From contig NZ_JALOBS010000013.1 in NCBI RefSeq assembly GCF_023228165.1, positions 82,260 through 146,259 of the forward strand: a stretch of DNA of 64,000 nucleotides, in the 5' to 3' direction. The DNA is from Methylomonas sp. Lineage in GTDB: Bacteria > Pseudomonadota > Gammaproteobacteria > Methylococcales > Methylomonadaceae. Positions 1 to 8,569 of this stretch are shown here, one piece after another. The first letter of the stretch is position 1; every line of letters starts with the position of its first letter. Below the pieces are notes generated by a model. The model saw only the letters and a program-made list of their open reading frames with translations. It was not told where the DNA came from and made no database searches. Made by a program: the position numbers and the translations under genes.

Positions 1-227
1 GCCTGGCCCATGCCGACAACATGTCGCAATTTAACGAAACCGTGCTGCCGCTTGCTGGCTTGCCACCCGATGCCCAGATTGCTCAGATCGATGCCCGGGA
101 TATTTCGTCCGTACACAATGCAGTTGAAATGCTGCGAAAAGCCGTTGACGAAAATCACCCATCGAGACTGACGTTGATCAATCAAGACCAACAGGTGAAC
201 GTCATTTATCTGCAAACAACAGAATGA
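1..227 (+). CDS. C-terminal fragment of an unidentified protein
   Basis: The frame is open from the left edge of the window to a TGA-proximal stop at 225-227. The start therefore probably lies outside the window, although an ATG at 21 could in principle begin a 68-residue protein. The visible part is about 74 residues, has no membrane segment or signal and shows no motif I recognise. It ends convergently 8 bp from the end of eboF, so it is not part of the ebo operon. No function is proposed. Confidence 0.45.
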   Translation, partial: LAHADNMSQFNETVLPLAGLPPDAQIAQIDARDISSVHNAVEMLRKAVDENHPSRLTLINQDQQVNVIYLQTTE

Positions 228-235
228 GCCTGCGT

Positions 236-1624
236 TTAACTGTTTGAAAAGTGCCCTTTTATCAATCGACTGACGTCTGTCATTGCATAAGCTCTGTCGG
301 CGAAGTTCTTATTGCTGCCTATCAGCAGCGGGCCGTGTTCCTTACCGCTTAACGAAGGATGACGACCATGCGTGCCCTGCACTAGTTCCGGCATTAGCGG
401 AATCACGTCCATCAACATTCTAAAGCCCAACTTCTTTTTCAGCAGATTGAAACCTATCTTCAATTGGGGAATTTTCAGATTTGGGTCGAGGAACAACTCG
501 ACCGGGTCATAGCCGGGCTTACGGTGAATATCGACGGTTCGGGCAAAGTCGGGCGCCTTTTGTTCATCCAGCCAGTAGTAATAGCTAAACCATTGATTTT
601 GTGCCGCCATCACAACCAACTCGCCGGAGCGCGGGTGATCCAGCCCCCATTGAACTTGCTCTGACTTATCCAAGACAAATTCGATACCTTGGACCCGTTG
701 CAACAGTTTTTTGACTCTGGCGACATCATCAGGTGCCCGAACATAGATATGGGCTGCCTGATGGTCGGCCACGGCAAACGCCCTCGAGGCGCCGCAATCC
801 AGTAGTTCCCAACCCAAGGTTTCGCGAACCGCGATAAAACCGTGCTCGCGCAATACCCGATTGATATGCACCACGCCTTCGGCAGGCTCGATGCCGTATT
901 CGGAAACGATTAGCACATCGCCGTTACGTTCAATTGCCGAATCGATCAACTGCCCAGCAATGGTGTCGATTTTCTTTACATCTTGCCAAATGTCAGGATG
1001 ATTGGGCCCCAGGCGTTGCAGGTTGTAATCCAGATGCGGCAGATAAACAAACTCCAACGCCGGTTGCCGCTTCTGCCATACCTGCGTCGCGGCATCGGCT
1101 ATCCATTGCGATGAGCGGATGTCCGCCGTCGGCCCCCAGAAATTGAACATCGGAAACGGGCCAAGTTCGTTTTCCAGTTCAACGCCCAAGGCCATGGGGC
1201 TAGAATAAATCGCCGGAATTTTACGGCCATCGGCCGGATATATCGGCCTGGGTGTGACCGAGAAATCCACATGGGCGTACATGTTGTACCACCAGAACAT
1301 TTGCGCGCAGTGGATAGCCGGATCGAATTTTTTCAGGCTTTCCCAAACCTGCTCGCGCTGTATCAATTGATTGGCCTGCTTCCAAAACCCGATTTCGGCC
1401 AACTCGCGGAAGTACCAACCATTGGCGACAATGCCGTGTTCACGTGGCAGCGTTCCGGTAAGCATGGTCGCCTGCGCAGTGCAGGTAACGGCAGGAAAAA
1501 CGCCATCGAGCTCGGCCAGATAACCTTGGTTGATAAGACTGTTCAGATTCGGAGTATGTTTACCCAGCAACGAAGGGCTAAGACCGACAACGTTAATGAC
1601 CAGTAAGGGATTACTATTTATCAT
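236..1624 (-). CDS. eboF: EboF-like alkaline-phosphatase/nucleotide-pyrophosphatase fold protein
   Basis: This 462-residue protein has the type I phosphodiesterase / nucleotide pyrophosphatase fold. The FPAVT segment (residues 43-47) places the usual nucleophilic threonine at T47, followed by TGTLPREHG. It is the last gene of the ebo-type operon, 12 bp after eboE. Several residues that bind the two metals in this superfamily look replaced. The first Asp-Gly is Val-Gly (13-14), the DxxxH pair is D199/Q203, and the Ser-Asp-His-Gly motif reads Ser-Glu-Tyr-Gly (241-244). The final Gly-x-His-Gly is kept. No signal peptide is evident. EboF is assigned from context and fold. The activity may be altered or lost. 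Confidence 0.8.
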   Translation of the reverse strand: MINSNPLLVINVVGLSPSLLGKHTPNLNSLINQGYLAELDGVFPAVTCTAQATMLTGTLPREHGIVANGWYFRELAEIGFWKQANQLIQREQVWESLKKFDPAIHCAQMFWWYNMYAHVDFSVTPRPIYPADGRKIPAIYSSPMALGVELENELGPFPMFNFWGPTADIRSSQWIADAATQVWQKRQPALEFVYLPHLDYNLQRLGPNHPDIWQDVKKIDTIAGQLIDSAIERNGDVLIVSEYGIEPAEGVVHINRVLREHGFIAVRETLGWELLDCGASRAFAVADHQAAHIYVRAPDDVARVKKLLQRVQGIEFVLDKSEQVQWGLDHPRSGELVVMAAQNQWFSYYYWLDEQKAPDFARTVDIHRKPGYDPVELFLDPNLKIPQLKIGFNLLKKKLGFRMLMDVIPLMPELVQGTHGRHPSLSGKEHGPLLIGSNKNFADRAYAMTDVSRLIKGHFSNS

Positions 1625-1636
1625 AGGAATACCGCC

Positions 1637-2851
1637 TCATTGAACTAGCCCTCTTTTATACATTTCCATTTCCAGCCAACCAAGTTCGTCACTCAGACCT
1701 TCGATCAGATCGCTATCACTTTGCGGGCGCAACGTGATTGGTAGCACTTGCCAGGTATAAGTCTCTACTTCTATATGCGGCCTATGCCGTGTATTATTCT
1801 TTAGAAAATCGAGCGTCTCTAAAATAGCCGCTTGTGTGGTTCCCAATTCCGCTTGAGCCAGTATAGCCGTCTGAATAGGCACATGAAAATGAATATGCCA
1901 GGGATGACCGTCTGCCAGCCCGTTTTCAGTCAGCGCGAGCGGCAAATCGAGGACTCCGGCCAAGCGCTGACCGATCAAGGTGCGGACCTGATGCAGATAT
2001 TTAGGTTCTGCAAACGCCGCGAGCGCCTGACGGGCTTGATGTCGGACAGGCTGAGCAACGCTCAGGGCACTGGAAATCTGAATTTTGCCGATTGCGATAC
2101 CGGCTGCAGCGATACGGCTGAGTGAGTCGCCGCAATGTTCGAACATAACCGCCTGATGACAGACATCGAAACAGATACCCAAATACTCACTTAGCGCCTG
2201 CTTTCGAATCCCAAGAGCCGCAGCGGTTTCAGGTAGTTGGTTTTGGAAAAAATGAACCAGCTCGTCCGTGGTTTCCAGCACACAATCGGGCTCCATTTCC
2301 AGACAAACACGAATGGAACGGCCAGTACGATGATGAAGATTTTCCAGGAAATTCGCTAATTTACATAAGGCATCCATTGCCGCCGAGTGTTTTTGCGTGT
2401 TCCAGCCATGGCGAAAACCCAGTGGTAAAGTTGATATGGTACCTTCGGCAACGTTATCCGGCAGACAGTACGCTAATATTTCCGCAAGTTGCTGCGTATA
2501 CAGCAAACGCGACGATTCGCTCCAGTCCGGCGTATAGACATGCTCCTTGACCGTACCCGCATGGAAATCGCCATACGGAAACCCGTTCAAGGCAAACAAA
2601 TCGATCTGACTATCTGTTAACAGACCATGAAACTGATGCAGCTTTTCCGGTTGATCAAGCAACTCGGAAGCCACCGAGTGGTTGATCCAAAGGCCTGCGC
2701 CCATCGAGTCCAAACCGCGCCTTTGCCGTACTGCCCGTACGAACTCCGCCACGACCGCGTTCAACGCCGCATAGGTTTCCGCCGGGTGAACATTGCTGCA
2801 ATAAGTCAGTTCGTGCCTTTGCCAAGGCTTGCGAGCTGAACCGTCGGTCAC
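1637..2851 (-). CDS. eboE: Metabolite traffic protein EboE (xylose-isomerase-like TIM barrel)
   Basis: A 404-residue protein with the EboE hallmark near the N-terminus (LTYCSNVHPAETY, about residues 15-27) and a sugar-phosphate-isomerase-like TIM barrel, including ENG and CHQ segments. It starts at GTG 2851, whose GTGA overlaps the TGA stop of eboB, so the two are translationally coupled. The ebo cluster is known from cyanobacteria, where it takes part in moving a scytonemin precursor to the periplasm, and it also occurs in other bacteria. The reaction catalysed by EboE is not known. Cytosolic location is inferred from the lack of a signal peptide. Confidence 0.85.
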   Translation of the reverse strand: MTDGSARKPWQRHELTYCSNVHPAETYAALNAVVAEFVRAVRQRRGLDSMGAGLWINHSVASELLDQPEKLHQFHGLLTDSQIDLFALNGFPYGDFHAGTVKEHVYTPDWSESSRLLYTQQLAEILAYCLPDNVAEGTISTLPLGFRHGWNTQKHSAAMDALCKLANFLENLHHRTGRSIRVCLEMEPDCVLETTDELVHFFQNQLPETAAALGIRKQALSEYLGICFDVCHQAVMFEHCGDSLSRIAAAGIAIGKIQISSALSVAQPVRHQARQALAAFAEPKYLHQVRTLIGQRLAGVLDLPLALTENGLADGHPWHIHFHVPIQTAILAQAELGTTQAAILETLDFLKNNTRHRPHIEVETYTWQVLPITLRPQSDSDLIEGLSDELGWLEMEMYKRGLVQ

Positions 2852-3732
2852 TGGACGACGGGCGTTTGTCCGCGTAATACGGAATTATCTTCCCAGAGCA
2901 TTTGTTGATCTATCGCCATCGGCGCCAGCACTTCCTCTATCGAAATTCGACCGCTTTGTGCGTAATACTCAATCGGATTGTTAAATAATACCCGCTCGAC
3001 ATCGGCTTCGCTGAAGCCTGAGTCCAGCATGGCTTGGCCGGTTTTCGGCACTTTCAGCGGATCGCTTTTACCCCAATCCGCGGCACTATTGACGACCATT
3101 TTTTCCAGTCCGTATTGCTGCAGTAGCGCCACCATGCGGGTTTCGCTCATTTTGGTGTCCGGATAAACCGAGTGCCCTCGCCAGCAACCCGAATCCAGCA
3201 CCAGGGGTAATGTCACTTCATTCAGGTGATCGATTAAAACCAATTCCGGATTGATACCAACCTCTTTTACTAACGAGAGCGTTCTCTCAGTGCCGGTCTT
3301 TTTATCCCGATGCGGCGTATGCACCAAAGCCGGTAAATTCAGTTCCTTGGCAAGTAATAGCTGCTCGGCAAAAAAACGCTCTTCTGCGTCGGTAATATCG
3401 TCATAACCGATTTCACCAATCGCCACTACATTATCTTTGGCACAATATCGAGGTAAAAATTTCATGACCTCTTCGGCCATCGGAACATTGTTGACTTCTT
3501 TGGGGTTGATTCCGATCGTGCAGTAATGACGAATGCCGAATTGGCTGGCACGAAAAGATTCCCAGCCGATTAAGGCATTAAAATAATCGATAAAGGAGGC
3601 CGCTTGGGTTCTCGGTTGTCCTAACCAGAAAGCAGGTTCAACCACACCGACGATTCCGGCTGCAGCCATACGCTCGTAATCGTCGGTGGTCCGAGCCAAC
3701 ATGTGAATATGAGGATCGAAGTATTTCATCAT
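2848..3732 (-). CDS. eboB: EboB, TatD-family metal-dependent hydrolase
   Basis: TatD-type amidohydrolase of about 294 residues. The metal-binding HxH lies in YFDPHIHM at the N-terminus, with GEIGYDD, VHTPH, IDH and a C-terminal Asp in SAADWG. These are the full ligand set of the family. A longer frame begins upstream inside eboA, but the tandem ATG ATG at 3732/3729 directly precedes the first barrel strand and leaves a 17-bp gap after eboA, so I choose it. It is coupled to eboE by a 4-bp overlap. The substrate is unknown. In ebo clusters this protein is the standard EboB member. Confidence 0.85.
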   Translation of the reverse strand: MMKYFDPHIHMLARTTDDYERMAAAGIVGVVEPAFWLGQPRTQAASFIDYFNALIGWESFRASQFGIRHYCTIGINPKEVNNVPMAEEVMKFLPRYCAKDNVVAIGEIGYDDITDAEERFFAEQLLLAKELNLPALVHTPHRDKKTGTERTLSLVKEVGINPELVLIDHLNEVTLPLVLDSGCWRGHSVYPDTKMSETRMVALLQQYGLEKMVVNSAADWGKSDPLKVPKTGQAMLDSGFSEADVERVLFNNPIEYYAQSGRISIEEVLAPMAIDQQMLWEDNSVLRGQTPVVQ

Positions 3733-3749
3733 CGTGTCCAAAGCAAAAG

Positions 3750-4607
3750 TTAATTTGAAGATAGTAGGGCCAGAATTCTGTGGTCTTTTTCGTTCTTGCG
3801 AAAGGTATTTAACCACTGCTGGCGCTCGGCACACAATGGTTTTTGCTGCTTCAACGCTTTAACCGCAAAATATCTGTGCTCAGGGGTATCGTGTTGTAGG
3901 TGTTGGTGAATTAAACCAAGTCCATTAGCGCTCGCAAAAGGCTCCAGAGCTAGCCAGATATCGGGTGGTATCGATCGTCCCGCCGCTACGCGTTCGTCAA
4001 TATAGTCTTCGCACATTTTGGATAGCTCGAAGTTTGCGCGCTCGCTTAGACCAATTATCGAGGCAATGCCGACTCCGATGAACAATGCCTTTAAAACCAG
4101 CTGGTTGAATTCATGATCATCATAAAAACGGGCTGGATAAGGATTATACTGAGCCAATGCAGCATAAAGGGGTTTGCTATTCGTCCTACCGACTTCTCGC
4201 ACTTGAAATTTGTAGCTTTCGGCGTCATAGAAAAGATTGACTATACGGACCATAATGGCAACTTCGCTTTCATCGCCCTGCTCAAAGTAACTTCGCACAA
4301 TCAGCGCATGCTGTTCAGGTGCCGACATTACAGCTTGTAATATCAATAGCGCGCGTCCCGCATCGGCAATACTCCACTGATCGATAGGCATCAGTCTATT
4401 TTCGGCTACGCTTATGGCTTCGGCATTGGCATTTAGCCTCTCCTGACCTAGAGTGCTTCGCGCACCTGCAGACCATGTCAGCAGATCGTTGACTACATCT
4501 TGTTTGGCTTTAATTTTGTCTTGGCCCGACAGCAACCATTGCATACCTTTATCGTTCCGCAGACTTTGCAACTCTGATTGAATCCTAGCGTATGCAGCCT
4601 CGATCAT
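3750..4607 (-). CDS. eboA: EboA domain protein
   Basis: Helical, cytosolic-looking protein of 285 residues matching the EboA family by size, composition and position between EboC and EboB. A TTG at 4625 would add six residues. The ATG at 4607 has a clear AAGGA seven bases upstream and is preferred. The C-terminal third resembles a short HEAT-like repeat stretch (paired helices ending in LALLSSN). No catalytic motif is visible and no biochemical role is established for the family. Its job is inferred only from membership of the ebo operon. Confidence 0.8.
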   Translation of the reverse strand: MIEAAYARIQSELQSLRNDKGMQWLLSGQDKIKAKQDVVNDLLTWSAGARSTLGQERLNANAEAISVAENRLMPIDQWSIADAGRALLILQAVMSAPEQHALIVRSYFEQGDESEVAIMVRIVNLFYDAESYKFQVREVGRTNSKPLYAALAQYNPYPARFYDDHEFNQLVLKALFIGVGIASIIGLSERANFELSKMCEDYIDERVAAGRSIPPDIWLALEPFASANGLGLIHQHLQHDTPEHRYFAVKALKQQKPLCAERQQWLNTFRKNEKDHRILALLSSN

Positions 4608-4634
4608 GCCCACATCCTTCGCCAATTGTGTAAA

Positions 4635-5507
4635 TTAAGTTACTCGCAAACTACGCGCGAAAAACCAACCCGGTATCATCAGGGATAATACCGTAACAGA
4701 ATACCAGCTAGCCGCCGCCGATAATACTACCAACGCATCCAGCGGGATGACACCTATCACCAGATATTTTATGGTTTGCTGAATTTCCATAACAGAAAAC
4801 TTTTGATATGCCGTATACAAGCGCTTGAGCACTAACCAAAACCCAACTACTAGAGCCAATAAAGAGATAATGTTTGCATAGGGGCTGTGGCGCTGTAGAT
4901 AAAATATCACTAGCGCACATGCTAGCATACCGATACCGCAATGAACGATAAACTTCTTGTTACTAGCAGTAGTCTCAATAGTGCTTAATAAAGTCAACGA
5001 GCTTACATAGATGAATATGGGTATCGCCAGAATAAAGCTGCCCCATTGCAACTCCATTGTCGACAAACCTAATAGCCAATTGCAATACCGACACCCGCCC
5101 ATTATAAGGAAACCGTAGAGTTGTTTTTTTGCTACCGCGTTATAAAAAACGATTAATACCGATAAAAATCCGGCGATCAGAAGCTGCTGGAGTCCAACCA
5201 TAACGGCAACGCCCAGACCTATAAACAAAAAAGTCCAACCCAACTGCCATCCGAATTTCAGCGGAATACGCCCAGAAGGAAGGGGACGCTCAGGACGATC
5301 ACGAAGGTCTTCCTGATAATCAAAGCAATCATTTAATATCATTCCCGAGATATAAAGACACATCGAGGAAACGCCAAGTAATAATATAATCTCCCAGTCA
5401 ATTTGCCCCTCAGTGACAATTAATTGCGCTGCGACAATATTCGACAATGCTGTAAATACAGCCGGCGCACGCATCAATTGTAGATAGTCGACTATATTAA
5501 TAGTCAT
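4635..5507 (-). CDS. eboC: EboC, UbiA-like prenyltransferase
   Basis: Polytopic membrane protein of 290 residues with about eight hydrophobic segments. It carries the first UbiA Asp-rich motif NDxxDYxxD (N59, D60, D63, D67). The second Asp-rich motif of UbiA enzymes is not obvious, so substrate binding may differ from ubiquinone prenyltransferases. The ATG at 5507 overlaps the last codons and stop of the upstream TIM-barrel gene by 11 bp, with a TTGAG-like ribosome site before it. A prenyl-type acceptor reaction in the inner membrane is inferred from the family. In ebo clusters EboC is the only integral membrane member. Confidence 0.85.
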   Translation of the reverse strand: MTINIVDYLQLMRAPAVFTALSNIVAAQLIVTEGQIDWEIILLLGVSSMCLYISGMILNDCFDYQEDLRDRPERPLPSGRIPLKFGWQLGWTFLFIGLGVAVMVGLQQLLIAGFLSVLIVFYNAVAKKQLYGFLIMGGCRYCNWLLGLSTMELQWGSFILAIPIFIYVSSLTLLSTIETTASNKKFIVHCGIGMLACALVIFYLQRHSPYANIISLLALVVGFWLVLKRLYTAYQKFSVMEIQQTIKYLVIGVIPLDALVVLSAAASWYSVTVLSLMIPGWFFARSLRVT

Positions 5508-6357
5508 TGCACTCAAGCTCGGCTAACAAATTGGCAAGATACTGATAGGAACGCCGACCTACTTCGACTGGACATTGAGGAAAGCTATAAAGCTCGGCCG
5601 TTAAATACCCTTGATACCCAATCTTTTTTAACGCTTTCAGGTACCGTTTAAAGGGCATATCGCCATCGCCAGGCACTAGATGGAAATGTTTCATATTTTT
5701 GATATCTTCAATATGAATATTCCATATCCGACCTTTCAGAGCTTCAATGGTGACTTCAGGCTCCTCTCCATTCAAATAAGAATGTCCTATGTCCAGGTTT
5801 ACGCCGAGCAAATCCGAATCGACTCGATCAATTACATCAAGAACTTCATAAGCATTTTCAACGAGCAACCCTGGTTCATATTCAATGCCGACAGCTACAT
5901 TATATTGATGCGCGGCTTCACATATTCTTGAAAGACTTTCAATAAAATAGCCCACTGCGTCATCCGGAAAACATCCCGGCGTTGGCCTGCCTGACGTGAG
6001 ACTAATACATTTTGCGCCAATGCTATGGGCCATATGTATAGCTTTAATTACAATTGCTTCACGCGCTCTGCGTATCTCTGGTTTCCGATTGGTCAAGGAG
6101 GGTTCAAATACATTTTCAGGCGGAGGCGATGTAAAAAAACTATTCGCGGTGTTTGCGTTTAAATTACTGACCCCTAGACCTTTTTGTTGCAGAAGCTCTT
6201 TCACCATTTGAAGTTGTCGCTCATCAATATCATCCGGATACCAATGCGGTCTTTCACATAAGATTTCCGCTCCGGCATACCCGAGATCGGAAATCTCCGT
6301 TAATGCCGTAGATAAATCCGTTTTTGTAAATGCATTGGTACTGTAAGCAAGTAACAT
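5497..6357 (-). CDS. Sugar phosphate isomerase/epimerase family TIM-barrel protein of the ebo operon
   Basis: First gene of the ebo-type operon, about 286 residues from ATG 6357, which begins directly with the first barrel strand (MLLAYSTNAF). The frame is open up to about 6441 and could start earlier. Xylose-isomerase-like motifs are present: GIEYEP, NLDIGHSYLNGE, IWNIHIEDI and LTAELYSF. They supply the Glu, Asp, His and Glu that bind metal in this superfamily. It is distinct from EboE, so the operon has two TIM-barrel isomerase-like proteins and no 3-dehydroquinate-synthase-like EboD. Substrate unknown. Confidence 0.75.
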   Translation of the reverse strand: MLLAYSTNAFTKTDLSTALTEISDLGYAGAEILCERPHWYPDDIDERQLQMVKELLQQKGLGVSNLNANTANSFFTSPPPENVFEPSLTNRKPEIRRAREAIVIKAIHMAHSIGAKCISLTSGRPTPGCFPDDAVGYFIESLSRICEAAHQYNVAVGIEYEPGLLVENAYEVLDVIDRVDSDLLGVNLDIGHSYLNGEEPEVTIEALKGRIWNIHIEDIKNMKHFHLVPGDGDMPFKRYLKALKKIGYQGYLTAELYSFPQCPVEVGRRSYQYLANLLAELECNDY

Positions 6358-6456
6358 TTTTAGATCGAAAGTTGATTTATGCGCATACCGAATAATTTGA
6401 ACACCGATTCCGGTCGACCCGGAACGGCTAAAATCCATCACATCGGTGGAACTGGA

Positions 6457-6486
6457 TTTTTACTCTAAGAGTTTACCTTGGGTCAA
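6457..6486 (-). promoter_or_regulatory. Candidate promoter for the ebo operon with an internal dyad
   Basis: On the minus strand a TTGACC box (6481-6486) is followed after 18 bp by TAAAAA (6457-6462). The spacer end carries a short dyad, ACTCT-A-AGAGT, at 6462-6472. A long spacer with a dyad inside it resembles MerR-family promoters, but the -10 match is only 4 of 6. It lies about 100 bp upstream of the chosen start of the first ebo gene. Proposed from sequence only. Confidence 0.25.
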
Positions 6487-6886
6487 GGAATTCATTTTTC
6501 CCGCATCTATTCTCCTCCAAATCGGTGAGCAAACCTTCAGGACCACTCGAAGGAGAGGTGGGGCCGAAAATCCGAGAAGAAAGCCTTCGTCGGCGTTCAA
6601 AGCCAGACCGGCCTTAACCGCATCAACAGCTGATAAAACGCTGGCTCGGCTAATCCAGGAATTCGAAGTTCATCAAAATTGCGGTAACCACCAGCGTCGC
6701 CCTTCCAGCTTGAAGCGACAAACGCCTCATCAGGCTTAGACCGAAATGTTGCCATCGGTTAAATCGGCAGGGATTTCGCCTTAATTTCGGAGATTACCGT
6801 CCAAAGATGGGAATACGCATTCGGCTGTATTTTCACCATTTTTCGTATCCTCGCCGCAACAGGGCACCTCAACAGCGCCTGGCTAT
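6487..6886. other. Non-coding stretch upstream of the ebo operon
   Basis: About 400 bp in which I recognise no gene, RNA or repeat. The open frames here are short, arginine- and proline-rich and unlike any family I know. It borders the transposase remnant at 6887-7159 and may be further decayed insertion-sequence DNA, but no recognisable protein similarity remains. Confidence 0.4.
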
Positions 6887-7159
6887 ATGCGCGCCAACCA
6901 AGTCGATCATCAAGCTATGCGACCGAAGGTAGTGTTGTTTGGCAAGTCCTCGGCCGCTGTTGCCGGACGGAGGAATAGCCGGGCCGATACTTGCCGGTTC
7001 GCCACGCGCTGTCGAGGCGACATGGTCGCCTTGATTGATACGCGCCTGTATTTGCCGGAGGCGCGGGGCAACGACTAGGCCAACTGCAAGAAAGCCGCGA
7101 CTCGTAAGGATGAGCAATAGTTTCGAAGCAAAACGCAACCTGCGTCGGACATGCTTGTA
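6887..7159 (+). pseudogene. Decayed IS701/IS4-type DDE transposase fragment
   Basis: Reading one frame across 6887-7159 gives CRGDMVALIDTRLYLPEA followed by GND. This closely resembles the conserved core of IS701-like transposases around the second catalytic region. After a TAG at 7076-7078 the same frame continues with ANCKKAATRKDEQ, a second TAG and FRSKTQPASDML. That matches the family's usual order of xxCxKAGIPxxxQxFRTKxxLALEM. Two in-frame stops and the missing N- and C-terminal parts show it is dead. No terminal inverted repeats could be picked out. It separates the ebo operon from the DUF1624 gene. Confidence 0.6.
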
Positions 7160-7255
7160 ACACTGCTTCCGGTGAAGCAAAAGACCAGACAATCTCACGC
7201 AAGACGGCCTCCGATCGCACTGAAGTGAACTCTGACAAAGTAGAATTAGACATTG

Positions 7256-8428
7256 CTATAAATAATTCAACCATTGCCAATGCGGGCTGCGAGCTTTTAA
7301 TTGTTCAAAGCCTAGACAAAGCGGATAAAGCATCAGCAGTACCGCGCTCCAAAACAGATAAACCATTGGTAAACCGTAACCATAATCCATGGGGATATCC
7401 TTGGACCATATACCGCCAGCCATTAAGGCTGAAACCGGGCCGGAATCCAGACTCGCCATCAACAACGCCAACAAATGAATCAGGTATAAATGCACCAGAT
7501 AGAAAAACAGCGGCGTCCTGCCGAACACTTGTAAAAGACCCAAAAAGTTTGGCTTCCCCTCCAGCCAAGCCAACACGGCAATCGCCGGCCCCAAGGTCAT
7601 TAACAAATATAATAAAGACGGCGGATATTTATGACAGTTGATAAACGATAATACGGTAAATGCCGGATCGGGATAGGTTTGCCAGGGATTAGGATCACCA
7701 TAGACATTGCTGAAGCGTAGCGCAATAAACAAGACCATTAAGGTTATCCCCAACAGCAAAAGGCGTCGCCGGGTTCGCCAACGCTCGACGCTCATCCATT
7801 TACCGAACCCATACCCCACCGCCATCACGCCTATCCAGGGCACCAACGGATAATAGGGGTTAATCGACCAATTCTCGCTCAAAACAACATCATCGCCGGT
7901 ATGCAGCACTGCCCACCAGGCGCCGAAAATACCCAACGCCTCGGGTTTGATCGCATCAAAACCATTATGCGAAACAATCATCAAGATGCCGAAGGATACA
8001 ATCCAGCGCACCTTCAGCTTCACCAACCCGGCCAACATTATCATTGACCAGCCGATGGCCCATAACACGCCGCCATCTATCTGTCTAAAGTCGTTACGAA
8101 AGTTCCAAGCCCAGGCTTCGACAGTACACGTCAAAAAAATCAACAGCAACCCACGTTTGAGTAAAAACGCCCTGATCGGCGCATCCGGTTCGCGACGTGA
8201 ATACCATAAATAGGCGCTGATACCCGCCAAAAACACAAATGTCGGCGCGCAAAAGTGGGTAATCCAGCGCGTCAAAAACAAGGCGACATTGGTGCGATCG
8301 AGATCGGTCGGCTTAAAATGAGCCGAGCTGAAAAAATCCCGGGTATGATCCAAGGTCATCAAAACCATGACCAGACCGCGCAGAGTATCGATAGAGGTTA
8401 ATCGCCCCGAATTTGAATGCGTATGCAA
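7256..8428 (-). CDS. DUF1624 / HGSNAT-like multipass membrane protein
   Basis: A 390-residue protein with roughly ten membrane segments. It opens with RLTSIDTLRGLVMVLMTLDH, the signature of the DUF1624 and heparan-alpha-glucosaminide N-acetyltransferase catalytic family. In these proteins a conserved His near the first helix transfers acetyl across the membrane. The start is TTG 8428 with a GAGGA site eight to nine bases upstream. It stands alone between a dead transposase and a divergent aldolase gene. An acyltransferase role on a cell-envelope sugar is inferred from the family. The bacterial substrate is unknown. Confidence 0.75.
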   Translation of the reverse strand: MHTHSNSGRLTSIDTLRGLVMVLMTLDHTRDFFSSAHFKPTDLDRTNVALFLTRWITHFCAPTFVFLAGISAYLWYSRREPDAPIRAFLLKRGLLLIFLTCTVEAWAWNFRNDFRQIDGGVLWAIGWSMIMLAGLVKLKVRWIVSFGILMIVSHNGFDAIKPEALGIFGAWWAVLHTGDDVVLSENWSINPYYPLVPWIGVMAVGYGFGKWMSVERWRTRRRLLLLGITLMVLFIALRFSNVYGDPNPWQTYPDPAFTVLSFINCHKYPPSLLYLLMTLGPAIAVLAWLEGKPNFLGLLQVFGRTPLFFYLVHLYLIHLLALLMASLDSGPVSALMAGGIWSKDIPMDYGYGLPMVYLFWSAVLLMLYPLCLGFEQLKARSPHWQWLNYL

Positions 8429-8569
8429 TGTAGCTATCCTCTGACGGTATTTTTAAAGTTGTCTTATCAGGATCGGCAAAGACCTTCCAATGAACCCTAT
8501 CAACCCTAAGCTGTTCATCGGTATACTACTGCAATGACCCCGCAATCCATTCATTAATCTCTTTCCTTT

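Noticed and set aside
6446..6739. 97-codon plus-strand frame upstream of the ebo operon
   Set aside because: No ribosome site, biased Arg/Pro composition, overlaps the candidate promoter, and no recognisable domain.
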